Made by a program: the position numbers and the translations under genes | Shown here: positions 47,425-64,000 of the stretch, piece after piece | Numbering within the stretch: the first letter of the stretch is position 1 | How the letters are laid out: every line of letters starts with the position of its first letter | Assembly (NCBI RefSeq): GCF_028372415.1 | Contig: NC_092874.1 | Span: forward strand, 332,648,651-332,712,650 | From: Notamacropus eugenii | Taxonomy: Eukaryota > Chordata > Mammalia > Diprotodontia > Macropodidae | DNA: 64,000 nt | Reading direction: 5' to 3' | The notes under the pieces: generated by a model | Told to the model about the DNA's origin: nothing | Databases searched by the model: none | What the model saw: the letters and a program-made list of their open reading frames with translations, nothing else

Positions 47425-47830
47425 TGAAATTCAACTCCCTTGTGAGCTCCAATCTAAGTAAGAACCAAAATTTGTGTAAGGACTGTATCTTCCCTATTTT
47501 TCACAAAGACAAGGCAGAAATAGTGTCTAATACATGCCCATCCAGGAGAAGGATGAGATCCAGATAGTTTAGAGGAACTATAAAGTTGAACAAATTGGTA
47601 AAACAGTCCACATTTACAGAAAGAAATACATCCTCTCAGTCTACAATATGCAGAGTGAAATAGCTAATGGCACTACTGTCCATATGAGCATTGATCCAAC
47701 TAAGGAAACAGTTGTCATCATGCTAAAACAGATCACAAAAAGATTCTTGAACATAGAGTCAAATCTTGACTTGTTGCACAGAAGGTCAACTCTAAAGAAG
47801 CCATTGAGAAGATGCAAGAAGAAAATGGTC
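47425..47830 (+). pseudogene. RPL26: RPL26 processed pseudogene
   Basis: Intronless relic of ribosomal protein L26. Readable blocks: KFNSLVSSNLSKN (parent KFNPFVTSDRSKN), MPIQEKDEIQIV (parent MPIRKDDEVQVV), YKVEQIGKTVHIYRKKYI, EIANGTTVHMSIDPTK and the end EAIEKMQE. The start codon is replaced or shifted, a TAG lies in the parent VVRG segment (about 47569), residues after about 15 are partly deleted, and shifts separate the blocks. It is an old copy; the parent could be RPL26 or its retrogene RPL26L1. Confidence 0.85.
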
Positions 47831-49559
47831 CTTTGTATAGTGATAATTAAACTACTAAAACTAAGAAGAATGTTACATGGTCATTCAGGTCCTCCATACT
47901 CAAGGCCTTATGTGTACAAGGAAGGTCTTGGCAAAATGTATTCAGGTCAGTAGAAAGCTGTTTCTCTTTGTCTTCTTAGTCTATTATTGACATGGGGATC
48001 CATAAATCCTTTTATGATCTTGGTTTATGATTTCCTGGATTTAAAAAAAATGGGAGTTTTCACAAATTCCAAATGAAATGCTTAATGGTTTTGAAGTTAA
48101 AATCTCACCTACCTGAAAACAAAATAAAACAAAAAAAACCAAAACCCTTCCTCCACTACTTACTACTTCCTTAATGATTAGGGTCCCATTTTTCCCTTTT
48201 CTCCCACACCAGTTAGGCCCATATCTCCACTTCCCTGCTTCCACCACCATTTTAAGCCTCATTTCCCCAAAAGACCTGCTTTTGCCCAGGCAGGCTGGGA
48301 CTTGCTCAGCCACTCCCTCCCCTAAGAGCCCTCCTGACTACCCACCATCTCCCCCCTCCCCCCACCATGATGCCTGCATCAGTCAGAGCCACCCACGGGG
48401 GCAGGTCCTCTCCCCTCAGTTTGCACTTCACACCCAGAAGAGGCTTATTGCCCAACCTTGGAGGTGAGGCTGGTGGTGGTAGAAGGGACCTGTCATCTAA
48501 ATGGCCTCCACCTATGGCTCTGATCACCCCAGGCTCTGGTTGCCCCTGGGGTCCTAACTCCCACCTAGGAAACCACCTGGTCCCTAATTGCTGTAAAACA
48601 TCTCCCCTTATTTCCTGATATGGGAGTACACAGAGACCTAGATTCTAGTTTGGGGTGAGCAGCTGGCCTCAGTAGATCCCAGCTTCCTCATATTTGAAAA
48701 GGGAACAAAAGGTAACAACAGAAATTATCTTGAAGAACCGAGATCTGAGACTCCATGGGGTCAAGTGGAGGGAATGCTGGATTTAAAAATTAAAGGGCTT
48801 AGGTTCTCATCTTGGCTGTCACTTAGCAACAGGGTTACTTTTGGTAAGAGACCTTGCTCCTCTGGACCTCAGTTTTCTTACATGTAAAATAAGGGAGTTA
48901 GATTAGATCATCTAGATTAATTTTTCAGAATGAAATCTCTGATCTTTTCTCTGTGCCCTTTCAAAATCAGCATTTCCTGGGATCAAATACATCCATCCTG
49001 AAAATGTCTGGGCTGCACTCTTGTTTGTGTGCCTGTGGGGCAATCTGAGAGATATTTCATCCTTAGAGAATCCCTGACTGACAGCAGAGACCTGTTTTCT
49101 TGATCTGAGTGAAAATCAAGGAAGGAGATGCTGACCTCTGACTTTGGGCACATGCTTTAAGAGTGTTTGTAGGAGGAGAGATTCCACTGTCCTGGGTGGT
49201 GATAACAAGGGAAGAAGCTGATCTCTAGGGGGAAGGGGAGTCAAGGGAGGGGGCAATTTGGGGAATAGAGAACTGATTGAAAATGAGATGGCAAATATAA
49301 GAATCAAAACATCTCTCTGTCTAGAATTGACCTCTTTATGTTTATGTCAACATCCCCCTTCCTGAAGGCAACCCATAAGCTGCGCTATTGAATGAAAACC
49401 TGCTTCCCACATCTCTTTCCTCCTTCCCCCATCTCTTTCCTCCTTCCCCATCCTATTCCAGAATTTTTCTCTCCAACTCCTCCTTACCTTGAATCTACCC
49501 TATTTCCTCCAGCTTTGGTTTTAGGCTCCCCTAGTTGTTGAGTAGAAACTCTAAAACCT
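47831..49559. other. Intergenic sequence, mostly unassigned
   Basis: A C-rich segment at about 48180-48600 has no convincing frame. A MIR-like SINE lies at about 48760-48905 (CCTCTGGACCTCAGTTTTCT). Nothing else was recognised. Confidence 0.45.
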
Positions 49560-50400
49560 TCTATTCACTTATTCAACATTTAATAAACATTTATTCACTG
49601 CCTACTGTATGCCAGACACTGTGTTAAGTGCTAGAGATGCTGAGACAGAAAGAAAGGAAGGGAGAGAGGGAAAGAGAAAGAAAGAGAAAACAAAAGGAAG
49701 GAAGGAAGAAAAAGAAAAAAAATTAAGAAAAAGGAACATGAAGTAAGAAAGAAAAAGGAATAGAAAAATGAAGGGATGAAAAGGAAGAGAGAAATGAAAG
49801 AAGAAGAAAAGAAGGAACAAAGGACAAAATGAAGAGAAAGAAAGGGGGAATGGCAGGAAAGAAAACGAAAGAAAAAAGAAGGAAGGAAAAATGAAAAAAG
49901 AAAGGAAAGGAAAGAAATGGAAGAAAAAGCAAATAAGAAAAATAAAGGAAGGAGAAAATGAAGAAAGAGAAGAAAAGGGGTGGAAGAAAAGGAAGAGAAA
50001 AAGGAAGGAAGGACAGAAAGAACAAATGAAAGAATTGTTCCCCTCAAGGAACTACATTTTGCTTGGGGTTGGTGGTAATGACGTGAATAGATAAGTATAA
50101 AACATATGTAAAGCAGATAGAAAGTAATTTCAGGATGGGAGGGCATTGCCCACGGAGGGATAAGGAGACTAGGACAGATCTCTTACAGGAGGTGACATTG
50201 CAGCGGAGCCTTGAAGGAAGCTACAGATCCTTAGAGGTGGCATATTCCAGGTATCGGGGACAGCCTATACAAAAGTACAAAGGTGGGAGGTGCAAGACTG
50301 TATATGGGGATGAATTTGTGAAGGGGTTTAAGTAACAAAGAAGAATTTGTGTTTTATTCTAAGGGAATCTGGGAGCCCCAGATTGTGTGAACACATGGGT
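49560..50400 (+). mobile_element. Family A repeat containing a purine-tract expansion
   Basis: The left part (TTCACTGCCTACTGTATGCC, ACACTGTGTTAAGTGCTAGA) and the right part (CCCCTCAAGGAACTACATTT, GCCTTGAAGGAAGCTACAGA, GAATTTGTGTTTTATTCTAA) are consecutive in other copies of the family. Here they are separated by the tract at 49645-50035. Confidence 0.75.
49645..50035 (+). repeat. ~390-bp almost pure A/G tract
   Basis: GAAA, GGAA and AAGGAAGG-type units with only isolated pyrimidines. Open frames on either strand through it are low-complexity (K/E-rich or F/S/L-rich) and are not genes. It has mirror-repeat potential for triplex DNA (inference). Confidence 0.95.
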
Positions 50401-50957
50401 ATATCTGTACATATAAATCCCACCCATGGTCCCCCCAAGTAAAATGTAAGCTTGAAAGCAGTAACAGCTTCATTTTGGTCTTTGTATTTCCTCCAGTGTC
50501 TAGCACATAGTCCAAGTTGAAGAAATGCTTGAATTGAATTGAGTACAGAACATGTTTGTATGCTGAGCATATACATTTGGGGTCTGGTGTTGGCACATAT
50601 ATGAGCATGCATGAATACACATGTACTTGTATGCGTGCATGACTATGAAGATTTGGTGTGTGTCATCAGACCATATATATCCTGGGAAGAGACCTGCTCC
50701 TCTTAACATTGCCCTCCTAACAGAGAGCAATATTCAGGCAAAATTTAGATCAGGGAAGGGGAAGATATGTGAGGATCAGTTTCCCTCTTTGTCCATATTG
50801 GCTTTCTCACCCTCTCCCAGATTTCTTTTGGTCATAACTAATGTGGCTTTATCTCTAAACACTGTCCTGCCCAGTTTCTGGGGTTACCTACAGAGAGTTT
50901 GTACTTGTTTGAAAGTGAAAACAATGAAGACATTCTGAGGGGATATGGGGTTTGACT

Positions 50958-51158
50958 CAGGGGTAGGGAATCTGCAGCCTCAAGTCCACATGTGACCTTC
51001 TAGGTCCTCAAGTGCAGTCCTTTGATTGAATCCAAACTTCACAGAACAAACTCCCTTAATAAAAGGATTTGTTCTGCAAAACTTGGACTCAGTCAAAAGG
51101 TCACATTTGAGAGCCTAGAGAACTATGTGATCTTGAGGCTGCAAGTTCCCCATCCCTG
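50958..51158. mobile_element. Palindromic fold-back DNA element (hAT-like MITE)
   Basis: 201 bp whose two halves are reverse complements with scattered mismatches. It begins CAGGGGTAGGGAATCTGCAG and the reverse complement of its end reads CAGGGATGGGGAACTTGCAG. Almost the whole length is stem, with a few bases as loop near 51058. No clear target duplication was seen. A MIR follows at about 51200-51340. Confidence 0.85.
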
Positions 51159-51599
51159 GATCATTGCAAAGAGGAGAAGGGAGTAACACTGGGAATTGAG
51201 GCAGCATGGTATAATGGAAAAAACATTGGTCTAGGACTTAGCTGCATTCTAGCCCTGTCTCTGCCCCTTAACATGGAACAAAATACATCATCCCTGGGGT
51301 CTCAGTTTCCCTATCTGTAAAATAAAAGGGTCAGACTGACCTATAAAGCATGTTTCAGATATGAGATGTCAAATTTTATGGAGAACTCACACAGGGCAAG
51401 TGTTCCCATGGTGGTCAGAAGAAGTGATACAAAGACATTCTCAAGGTCTCTCTTAAGAACTTTGAAATTGATTGTGTGACATGGGAGACACTGGCACAGG
51501 AGCACCCAGAGGTGTGCTCTCATCAGAGAAGGTGCTGTACTCTATAAGCAGAATTGAAGTAGCTCAAAAGAAAACAGGAGATGCGCAGATTTAGAGTAT

Positions 51600-51762
51600 C
51601 CACCCCAAGTGTTCACATGGGCTATTTGTGCTCAACCTGTGGTAAAGCATTCCGGGCTCATATTGTTCCGAGTAGCCACAGCTGGACACATTGAAAAACG
51701 ACTCTAGCATAGTGATGCCATTTTGGTCCTCTTCGAGAACAAAAGACAATAACCAGCCATGG
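51600..51762 (+). mobile_element. LINE 3' end with zinc-finger-like C-terminus
   Basis: A short frame reads CSTCGKAFRAHI..SHSWTH, ending in a stop. This resembles the C..C.R.FR.RIGL.SH.RTH end of some LINE proteins. It is followed by the tail GATGCCATTTTGGTCCTCTT and CGAGAACAAAAGACAATAAC, which is shared with the Mar1-type SINEs in this window. The family is likely RTE-type but not proven here. Confidence 0.6.
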
Positions 51763-51984
51763 TTCTACTTTACATGAATCTACTTTAGTCTCTAAAGCAG
51801 ACAACCTGGATGAGAGGGGGTAAGGAGTGAAGGATAAGATAAGATATCAGGGGAAGGAAACTTTGGCAGAGGAAAAGACCATTACATCCCCTCAACAGTG
51901 ACAGACTCCTAGACTTAGGATAAGAAATCATTTACTCCCATGTGGCATAGGACCGCCAACCTTTCTCTCTCATCTTTTCTTCTT

Positions 51985-52125
51985 TTTTGAAGGCAATTGG
52001 GGTTAAATGACTTAACCAGGGTCACACAGCTAGTAAATGTTCAAGGCCATATTTAAACTCATGTCCTGCTGACTGTAGAGTCAGTGCTCTGTCTGCTGTG
52101 CCATCTAGTTACCCCTCCCTCCTTT
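51985..52125 (-). mobile_element. tRNA-derived SINE, antisense
   Basis: The + strand shows CAATTGGGGTTAAATGACTT, CCAGGGTCACACAGCTAGTA and TGTGCCATCTAGTTACCCC, the complement of the SINE head seen at 46625. Confidence 0.8.
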
Positions 52126-53562
52126 TTTATGAGCTCCTAGAATCCTGACTCTGGGAGCAGGCAGGTGCTGGGAGAACACAATGGTAGATAATTCTGGGGA
52201 ATTAGTTTTACATTATTATTTATATTTTAGCCCCAAGTCTACCACAAATCAGATTGGGGGGGGGGTGGTCACTTCTCTTCTAGGCACTTTATTTTCCTTA
52301 TTTGTAAAATTGGGGGGTTGAACTAGAATCTGAGTATCCAACCCACAGTCACTATATCAAACACAGTCCACCTGACACTGAGATGTAGATCTGATATTTT
52401 TAAGGAACATTTAAAAAACAAAACACCTGAAATAGCAAGAAACACAAATGAGACAATATATCTGTTAGGATCAGTTAGTAATTATAACTATAACTGTATA
52501 TAATTATAACTATAGAAAAATGTGTGTAAAATGTATATAAAAATTCACACACATATATGACTTTTTGACAACCTAAAGGCAAAGTATTGAGAAAATGTGG
52601 GTGTCTTTGACCCACTTGACCTCTAGAGTCCCATTCAACTTAAAAATACTATATTTCCTTGTTTCTTGGTCCCATACTTTTTTCATTTTATGATGCTAAA
52701 CTCCATGTACCTATAATTCTATGTTCAAGATTCTGTCCTAACTAGCATTCCTAATTCTGAGTCATCAACTCAGACCTGTCAATAAGAGGTGGGCGGTGCT
52801 GGTAATTTCTTTGTGATTCACGATGACAACCCTTGGTGGGGTAGGGGTAGGAAGTATGGAGGGAGGGGGAGAACAGGTTTGTCTCCAGGGATTTTTGTCT
52901 TAACGAAAAGGTAATGTGTGTGAGCAAGGGCTTTTTCTTTTTCTTTTTTCTTTTTGTGGTTGTTTTTATTTGTTTTTGATGAATCCATCTGTAAACCTGT
53001 ATGACTAGGTGTCAGTTTGAATGTGTTTGCGTTTGTGTATGACATTCTGTACTGATATATCTGTATGTGTGATTGTGTTTGCCTATGTTTTTATATTTTC
53101 ACTGGTTCTGGCCTCCCAATAATCTCTTGGGCATCACTCCCAGTTAACTTTACCTATGAACTTTCAGTCTTGCTCCCTAGCCCTCCTTGGAGACAGACAT
53201 TCCCTCCCTCAGTCTAGACTTTGGACACAACTCTATCTGACCCTGCGAGTTCCTTCAGATCACTGCCAGGGTCTCTAATCAGTGCTCTTGGGTGGTGGGG
53301 ACAGAAGTTTTCCTTTCCTTGCCCTTTGATCCCAGGGGAATGTGGGGTAACTGGGTCACCATTATGACTGAGGTCTGTGACTCATCTGGGACCTATACTG
53401 TGGCTCAGTTTCCCATTTATGAAATTGTGTGTCAGTTGCTGTGGGTGGCTGGGTGAGCCATTTTCCTTAAAAGGCCCCAGGGCTCCCCCTTCCTTTTCTA
53501 ATTGACAATTCAAAATCTGACTAAGATCAATGACCTCAATTCCAAGCAAAGGTTCTCTAATC
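52126..53562. other. Intergenic sequence, nothing securely recognised
   Basis: Contains a G run near 52256 and a T-rich segment near 52930-52980. The part 53100-53520 looks unique and of higher GC, with a TGACTCA (AP-1-like) site near 53389. It is a possible AQP3 control region, but this is inference only. Confidence 0.4.
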
Positions 53563-53570
53563 CTTTAAAG

Positions 53571-53768
53571 CAGGTTTTTTTTTTTACTTTTTGTATATGT
53601 CATGGACCCCTTTTGTGGTCTGATGAAGCCTATGGACTCCTTCTTAGAATGATGTTTTTAAGTAAAAAGTAAAATACATAGGTTTACAAAGAAAACCAAT
53701 TATATTGAAATACAGTTATCAAAATACATATTCTTTAAAGATAATTAACCTCAAGTTAAGAATACCTG
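53571..53768 (+). mobile_element. hAT-type MITE with perfect 8-bp duplication
   Basis: 198 bp. Left end CAGGTTTTTTTTTTTAC, right end (reverse complement) CAGGTATTCTTAACTTG. Internal GTCATGGACCCCTTTTG and CAATTATATTGAAATACAG. The flanks CTTTAAAG at 53563-53570 and 53769-53776 are identical, the 8-bp signature of hAT transposition. Same family as 29345-29552. Confidence 0.92.
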
Positions 53769-54192
53769 CTTTAAAGGAGTAGGAATAGGGTAAAAACTCA
53801 CTGGAAAGAGGCCCAACTTTTTGGGCATACTTCTAGATTAGGATCCTGGACCCTGGATGGGTGGGAAGCACATGTGAATAAGTACAATGTGTACCACATG
53901 GCTCAACGTGCCTTGTTACAGTCACATAGAACATGTTTGCTTGGGAACTTTAACACATCTATAGCCTTCTCCATGTGGGAATTTCTTCTCCCCATAGAAA
54001 TCAGAACCCTTGCTCAATTCTTGTTTGTGTTTTCACACAAATCATTTGGAGCACTGTTGTCAAACTCAGAAACAGGAGTCACTAATCCATACGTAAAGAT
54101 CCTTATAGACTGCGTTTTGACTCAGTTTTAAAATATGATGTTATCTATGTTTATGGTATTTTTTATTTATTTTGTTGAATATTTCCCAATTA

Positions 54193-54517
54193 CAGTTATC
54201 CCTTCTACATCACAGGAGTTAGGAGTGCATTAGCTCCTCGACCTGGAAAATCTGTGTAAAATTTTTTGGCCCTCCCTTCAAAACAGAGAAGAAGTCTGAA
54301 TTATTATGATACTAAAGATAAAATGTTGGTATCCAATACTGTACATATATTTCATGCATTTCTGAATTTTTAAACCGTTTCTGTGTTGTCTGCTGCACTT
54401 TGTGTGTTGTCTGTGGCTTCTGAAAACCTCCCCCCCAATTCACATTGAAGTTCTTACACTGACTTGTGATATGTTGAAAGCTTTATGGGGAAAGTCTCGA
54501 TGTGGAAGGCATAACTG
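54193..54517. mobile_element. Tigger/pogo-type MITE with TA duplication
   Basis: 325 bp. Left end CAGTTATCCCTTCTACATC, right end (reverse complement) CAGTTATGCCTTCCACATC, 17 of 19 matching, flanked by TA at 54191-54192 and 54518-54519. The interior is non-coding. A T-rich L1-like scrap precedes it at about 54135-54190. Confidence 0.88.
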
Positions 54518-54699
54518 TACATTTTAATCAGGTTCCAATGGCAACTCCTGCTAGATGGGCAGGGGGTTTGGTTTCTCTGGTCCACAGGACATATGTGCCC
54601 CAGTCTTGGAGGCTTCTTGTTCTCTTAGCATCCTGGGTACAGATTGTACACTATGTGCAAACACAGTCATACGGAACATGTAAGAAGCAATGTATAAAT

Positions 54700-55525
54700 C
54701 ACAGAGTCATTAAAGAGTCTCACTCACAGTTGGAAAGGAAATCAGAGGTCATCTAGTTCAATGTTTCCCTGAACAGAAATCTCCTTTACAACAGATCTCA
54801 TGTGTCCCTTTGACTTCTACTCCAAATCTCCCCTCCCGGTAATCAGGAACTGTCTCCCTCTGGCTGAAGCTTATTTAATTTTTTTGGACAGTTCCAATCA
54901 CTACCAAGTCTTTCCTTATATGAAGCAGAAATCTTTCTTGCCTGGGTGCCTGTTCACCCTTGGGAGTGGGTCACCTTCTATGAGAGGAAGTGTAGTATCC
55001 TAAGTTTGGAAGTTTCAGCTTCTCTCTCAGCTAAGAAAGAGTGTTGGATTTGAAGTTATAGAACTTAGATTCAAATCTTGACTCTGCCACTTAATACCCA
55101 TGTGATATTGAGCAGATCAGGTCATCTCTCAGACTCTCAGCGTTCTAGACTATAAAATGGACTAGCTAAATTTTGAGATTCCTTTCAGTTATGACACTTT
55201 TGTGAACTTTTAGCAGCTGATCCTAGCTCTACCCTGTCATGCAGAGCAGTCCAGGCAACAGCATTTATTAAGAGCCTACTATGTGTCAGGCATTGTGTTA
55301 TGAGTGCTGGGAATACAAGGAAAGGAGAAAACAGTCCCTGCTTTCATGGAGATCATAGTCTGATGAGGGAAGAAACATGTAAATAGCTAAAGACATAGAA
55401 AATAGACACAGAGTGGATGGAAAGTAGTCTCTGAAGGGAAGGCTCTGGGGGCAGAGGTGGGGAGAGACTGGGAAAGACCTGCTGCAGAAGGTGGTCTTGA
55501 AGTCATCTGAAGGAAGCCAGGAAAA
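54700..55525 (-). mobile_element. CR1-like 3' fragment, MIR and family A copy
   Basis: About 54705-54960: AGGTCATCTAGTTCAATG, TTGGACAGTTCCAATCACTA and TTTCCTTATATGAAGCAG, a CR1/L3-type 3' end in antisense. About 55030-55200: a MIR. About 55255-55525: family A (GAGCCTACTATGTGTCAGGC, ACAGTCCCTGCTTTCATGGA) on the + strand. Confidence 0.6.
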
Positions 55526-55744
55526 GTAAGAGACAAATTTGAGGAGGGAGAACAAAGCCCAGAGACACATGGCCATACAGAACATACACAGTCATACAGA
55601 ACATACAATACCCACAGCACATGTGATCTACCCATACTCTGTTGAGAGCCCATGGTTGTCCTGATGGAAAAAGGTAGTATCCGAGACTTAGAGTTGGAGG
55701 GACCCAGTCCAACCCTCTCATTTTACTGAGGAGAAAACTGAGTC

Positions 55745-56160
55745 TCAGAGAACTTTGCTCCCTTCCAGTCCAACACCACCAAACCAACACCGCCTTCTTG
55801 CCCTTCCTCACACACTACACCCTATTTCCCGACTCTGGAGCCTTTTCCCCCAGGCTCTCAGTCTTCACCTCCGACTACTGGCTTTCCCTGTTGCTTTCAG
55901 TCCTCTGTTCAAATCCCACCTTCTTGAGGAGACTTGTGTGGTCCTCCCATTCCACCCCGCTCTTACCTCGTCCTTCTACCTCCCCACCGCTAGTGCCTTC
56001 CCTTTGAAATTACTTCCCATCCACTCTCTACATGTCTTGTGTATACATAGTAGTGAGCTAGCATGTTGTTCCCCCGTTAGAATATGAGCTGCTGGAGAGC
56101 AGGAACAGTGGTTTGCCTTTCTTTGTATTAACATAGTGCTTAATAAATTCTTGTTGATTG
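55745..56160 (+). mobile_element. L2 LINE 3' end upstream of AQP3
   Basis: L2 order is clear: CAAATCCCACCTTCTTGAGG, GTTAGAATATGAGCTGCTGG, AGAGCAGGAACAGTGGTTTG, ending CATAGTGCTTAATAAATTCT. It ends ~425 bp before the AQP3 TATA box, with unassigned GC-rising sequence between. Confidence 0.8.
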
Positions 56161-56469
56161 ACTGGAGACAGATTTGCTTCTACGAAAAAGGGAGAGAGGA
56201 CTGGGGAAGAGGAGGCCAGAGGAGGTGTGGACTCAGTGGTTGCTGCTTCAGTCCCTGCCTGGCTTCATCTCTCTCCAAAACCCCAAACGCCGGTCACCGG
56301 CGAAAGAAGGGCGAAAGGGGAGGGGGGAACGAGGGAGAACTTGGAACAGAGGTCTTACTCTCCCATTTCAGTTCCAGGAGAGGTGAGCCCCATCCTAAAG
56401 CTGCTTGGGAAGTTGTCAAAAGGGTTGGGGGGTGGGGAGGGAGTGTGTAGTAGGTCCAACTCGCCCCTC

Positions 56470-56768
56470 CCCAGGAAGCCTATAACAGGCGCGCCCCTCT
56501 CCGCCTTTACGAGCCGCAGGCTCCGGCTGGGCGGGCGGGGAGGCCGGCGGGCGGGGCGAGCCGGGAGGGCAGAGGAGCCTCCTTATAAAGCGCGGTCCCT
56601 GCAGGGGCCCCGCAGCGCGGTCGCGGAGGGTGCGCTCCTGTCTTCTCCCTCTGGTTTCTTGCTCCTCTGCTCTGACACCTGCAGCTCAGGCGCTCCCGGA
56701 CGCAGCTCCCACACGCGCTCTCACGCTTACTCGAGTTCTTGCCCCGCGGTCCTGCCCCACTCCGAACC
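56470..56768 (+). promoter_or_regulatory. AQP3 promoter: TATA box, GC boxes, CpG island
   Basis: TATAAA at 56584-56589 sits just downstream of a GC-rich block with two Sp1-type GGGCGGGG motifs (56533-56540 and about 56549-56556). Transcription would start near 56615, giving a 5' UTR of roughly 150 bp before the ATG at 56769. A TATA box with Sp1 sites matches what is reported for human AQP3. The CpG-rich zone extends to about 56960, into intron 1. Confidence 0.8.

Positions 56769-64000
<7,232 letters not shown>

Noticed and set aside
49631-50146. 171-codon open frame on the - strand
   Set aside because: It runs through the purine tract and encodes only F, S, L and P runs. Long frames arise automatically in such sequence.
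53380-53400. AP-1-like TGACTCA site as an AQP3 enhancer
   Set aside because: A single 7-bp motif is expected by chance in a window of this size. Without conservation data it cannot be called.

Overview
The window looks like marsupial nuclear DNA. Two host genes lie on the + strand in a heavily repeat-populated interval. The marsupial assignment is inference. It rests on abundant tRNA-derived SINEs that begin with a GGCAGCTAGGTGGC-type head, Mar1-type SINEs sharing a LINE tail, and an ORF1-only half-L1 (HAL1) next to L1 copies of marsupial character. The exact species cannot be fixed from the sequence alone.

Layout. 1-8.6 kb: the 5' end of an inverted L1, a (TG)n tract, a retroviral LTR on the - strand, a second possible LTR, and a decayed L1 ORF2 with two SINEs inserted into it. 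8.6-9.5 kb: a CpG-rich promoter with a perfect 45-bp tandem duplication. 9.07-29.14 kb: NOL6 (nucleolar protein 6, the Utp22/Nrap homologue). It resolves into 26 coding exons with a continuous frame of 1148 residues, ending in a GATAAA-type poly(A) signal. 29.3-56.4 kb: an intergenic stretch with no functional gene recognised. It holds DNA-transposon MITEs (hAT-type and Tigger-type), L2, L1 and CR1/L3 pieces, a cytochrome c (CYCS) processed pseudogene, a full-length HAL1 with an undamaged ORF1, a 5'-truncated L1 that landed in the HAL1 tail, a second CYCS 3'-UTR retrocopy split by a solo LTR, an RPL26 processed pseudogene, and a ~390-bp almost pure purine tract. 56.5-64.0 kb: AQP3 (aquaglyceroporin 3), with a TATA/GC-box promoter and exons 1-4 plus the start of exon 5. 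The window ends inside the gene.

The two genes do unrelated jobs: NOL6 in ribosomal small-subunit assembly, AQP3 in water and glycerol transport at the plasma membrane. Their tandem arrangement, NOL6 upstream of AQP3, matches the order I know from human 9p13. The intergenic distance here, about 27 kb, appears larger than in human, and the recognisable inserts account for much of it. I did not find a convincing new molecular system. The most interesting material is structural: the intact HAL1, and nested insertions whose order can be read from target-site duplications.
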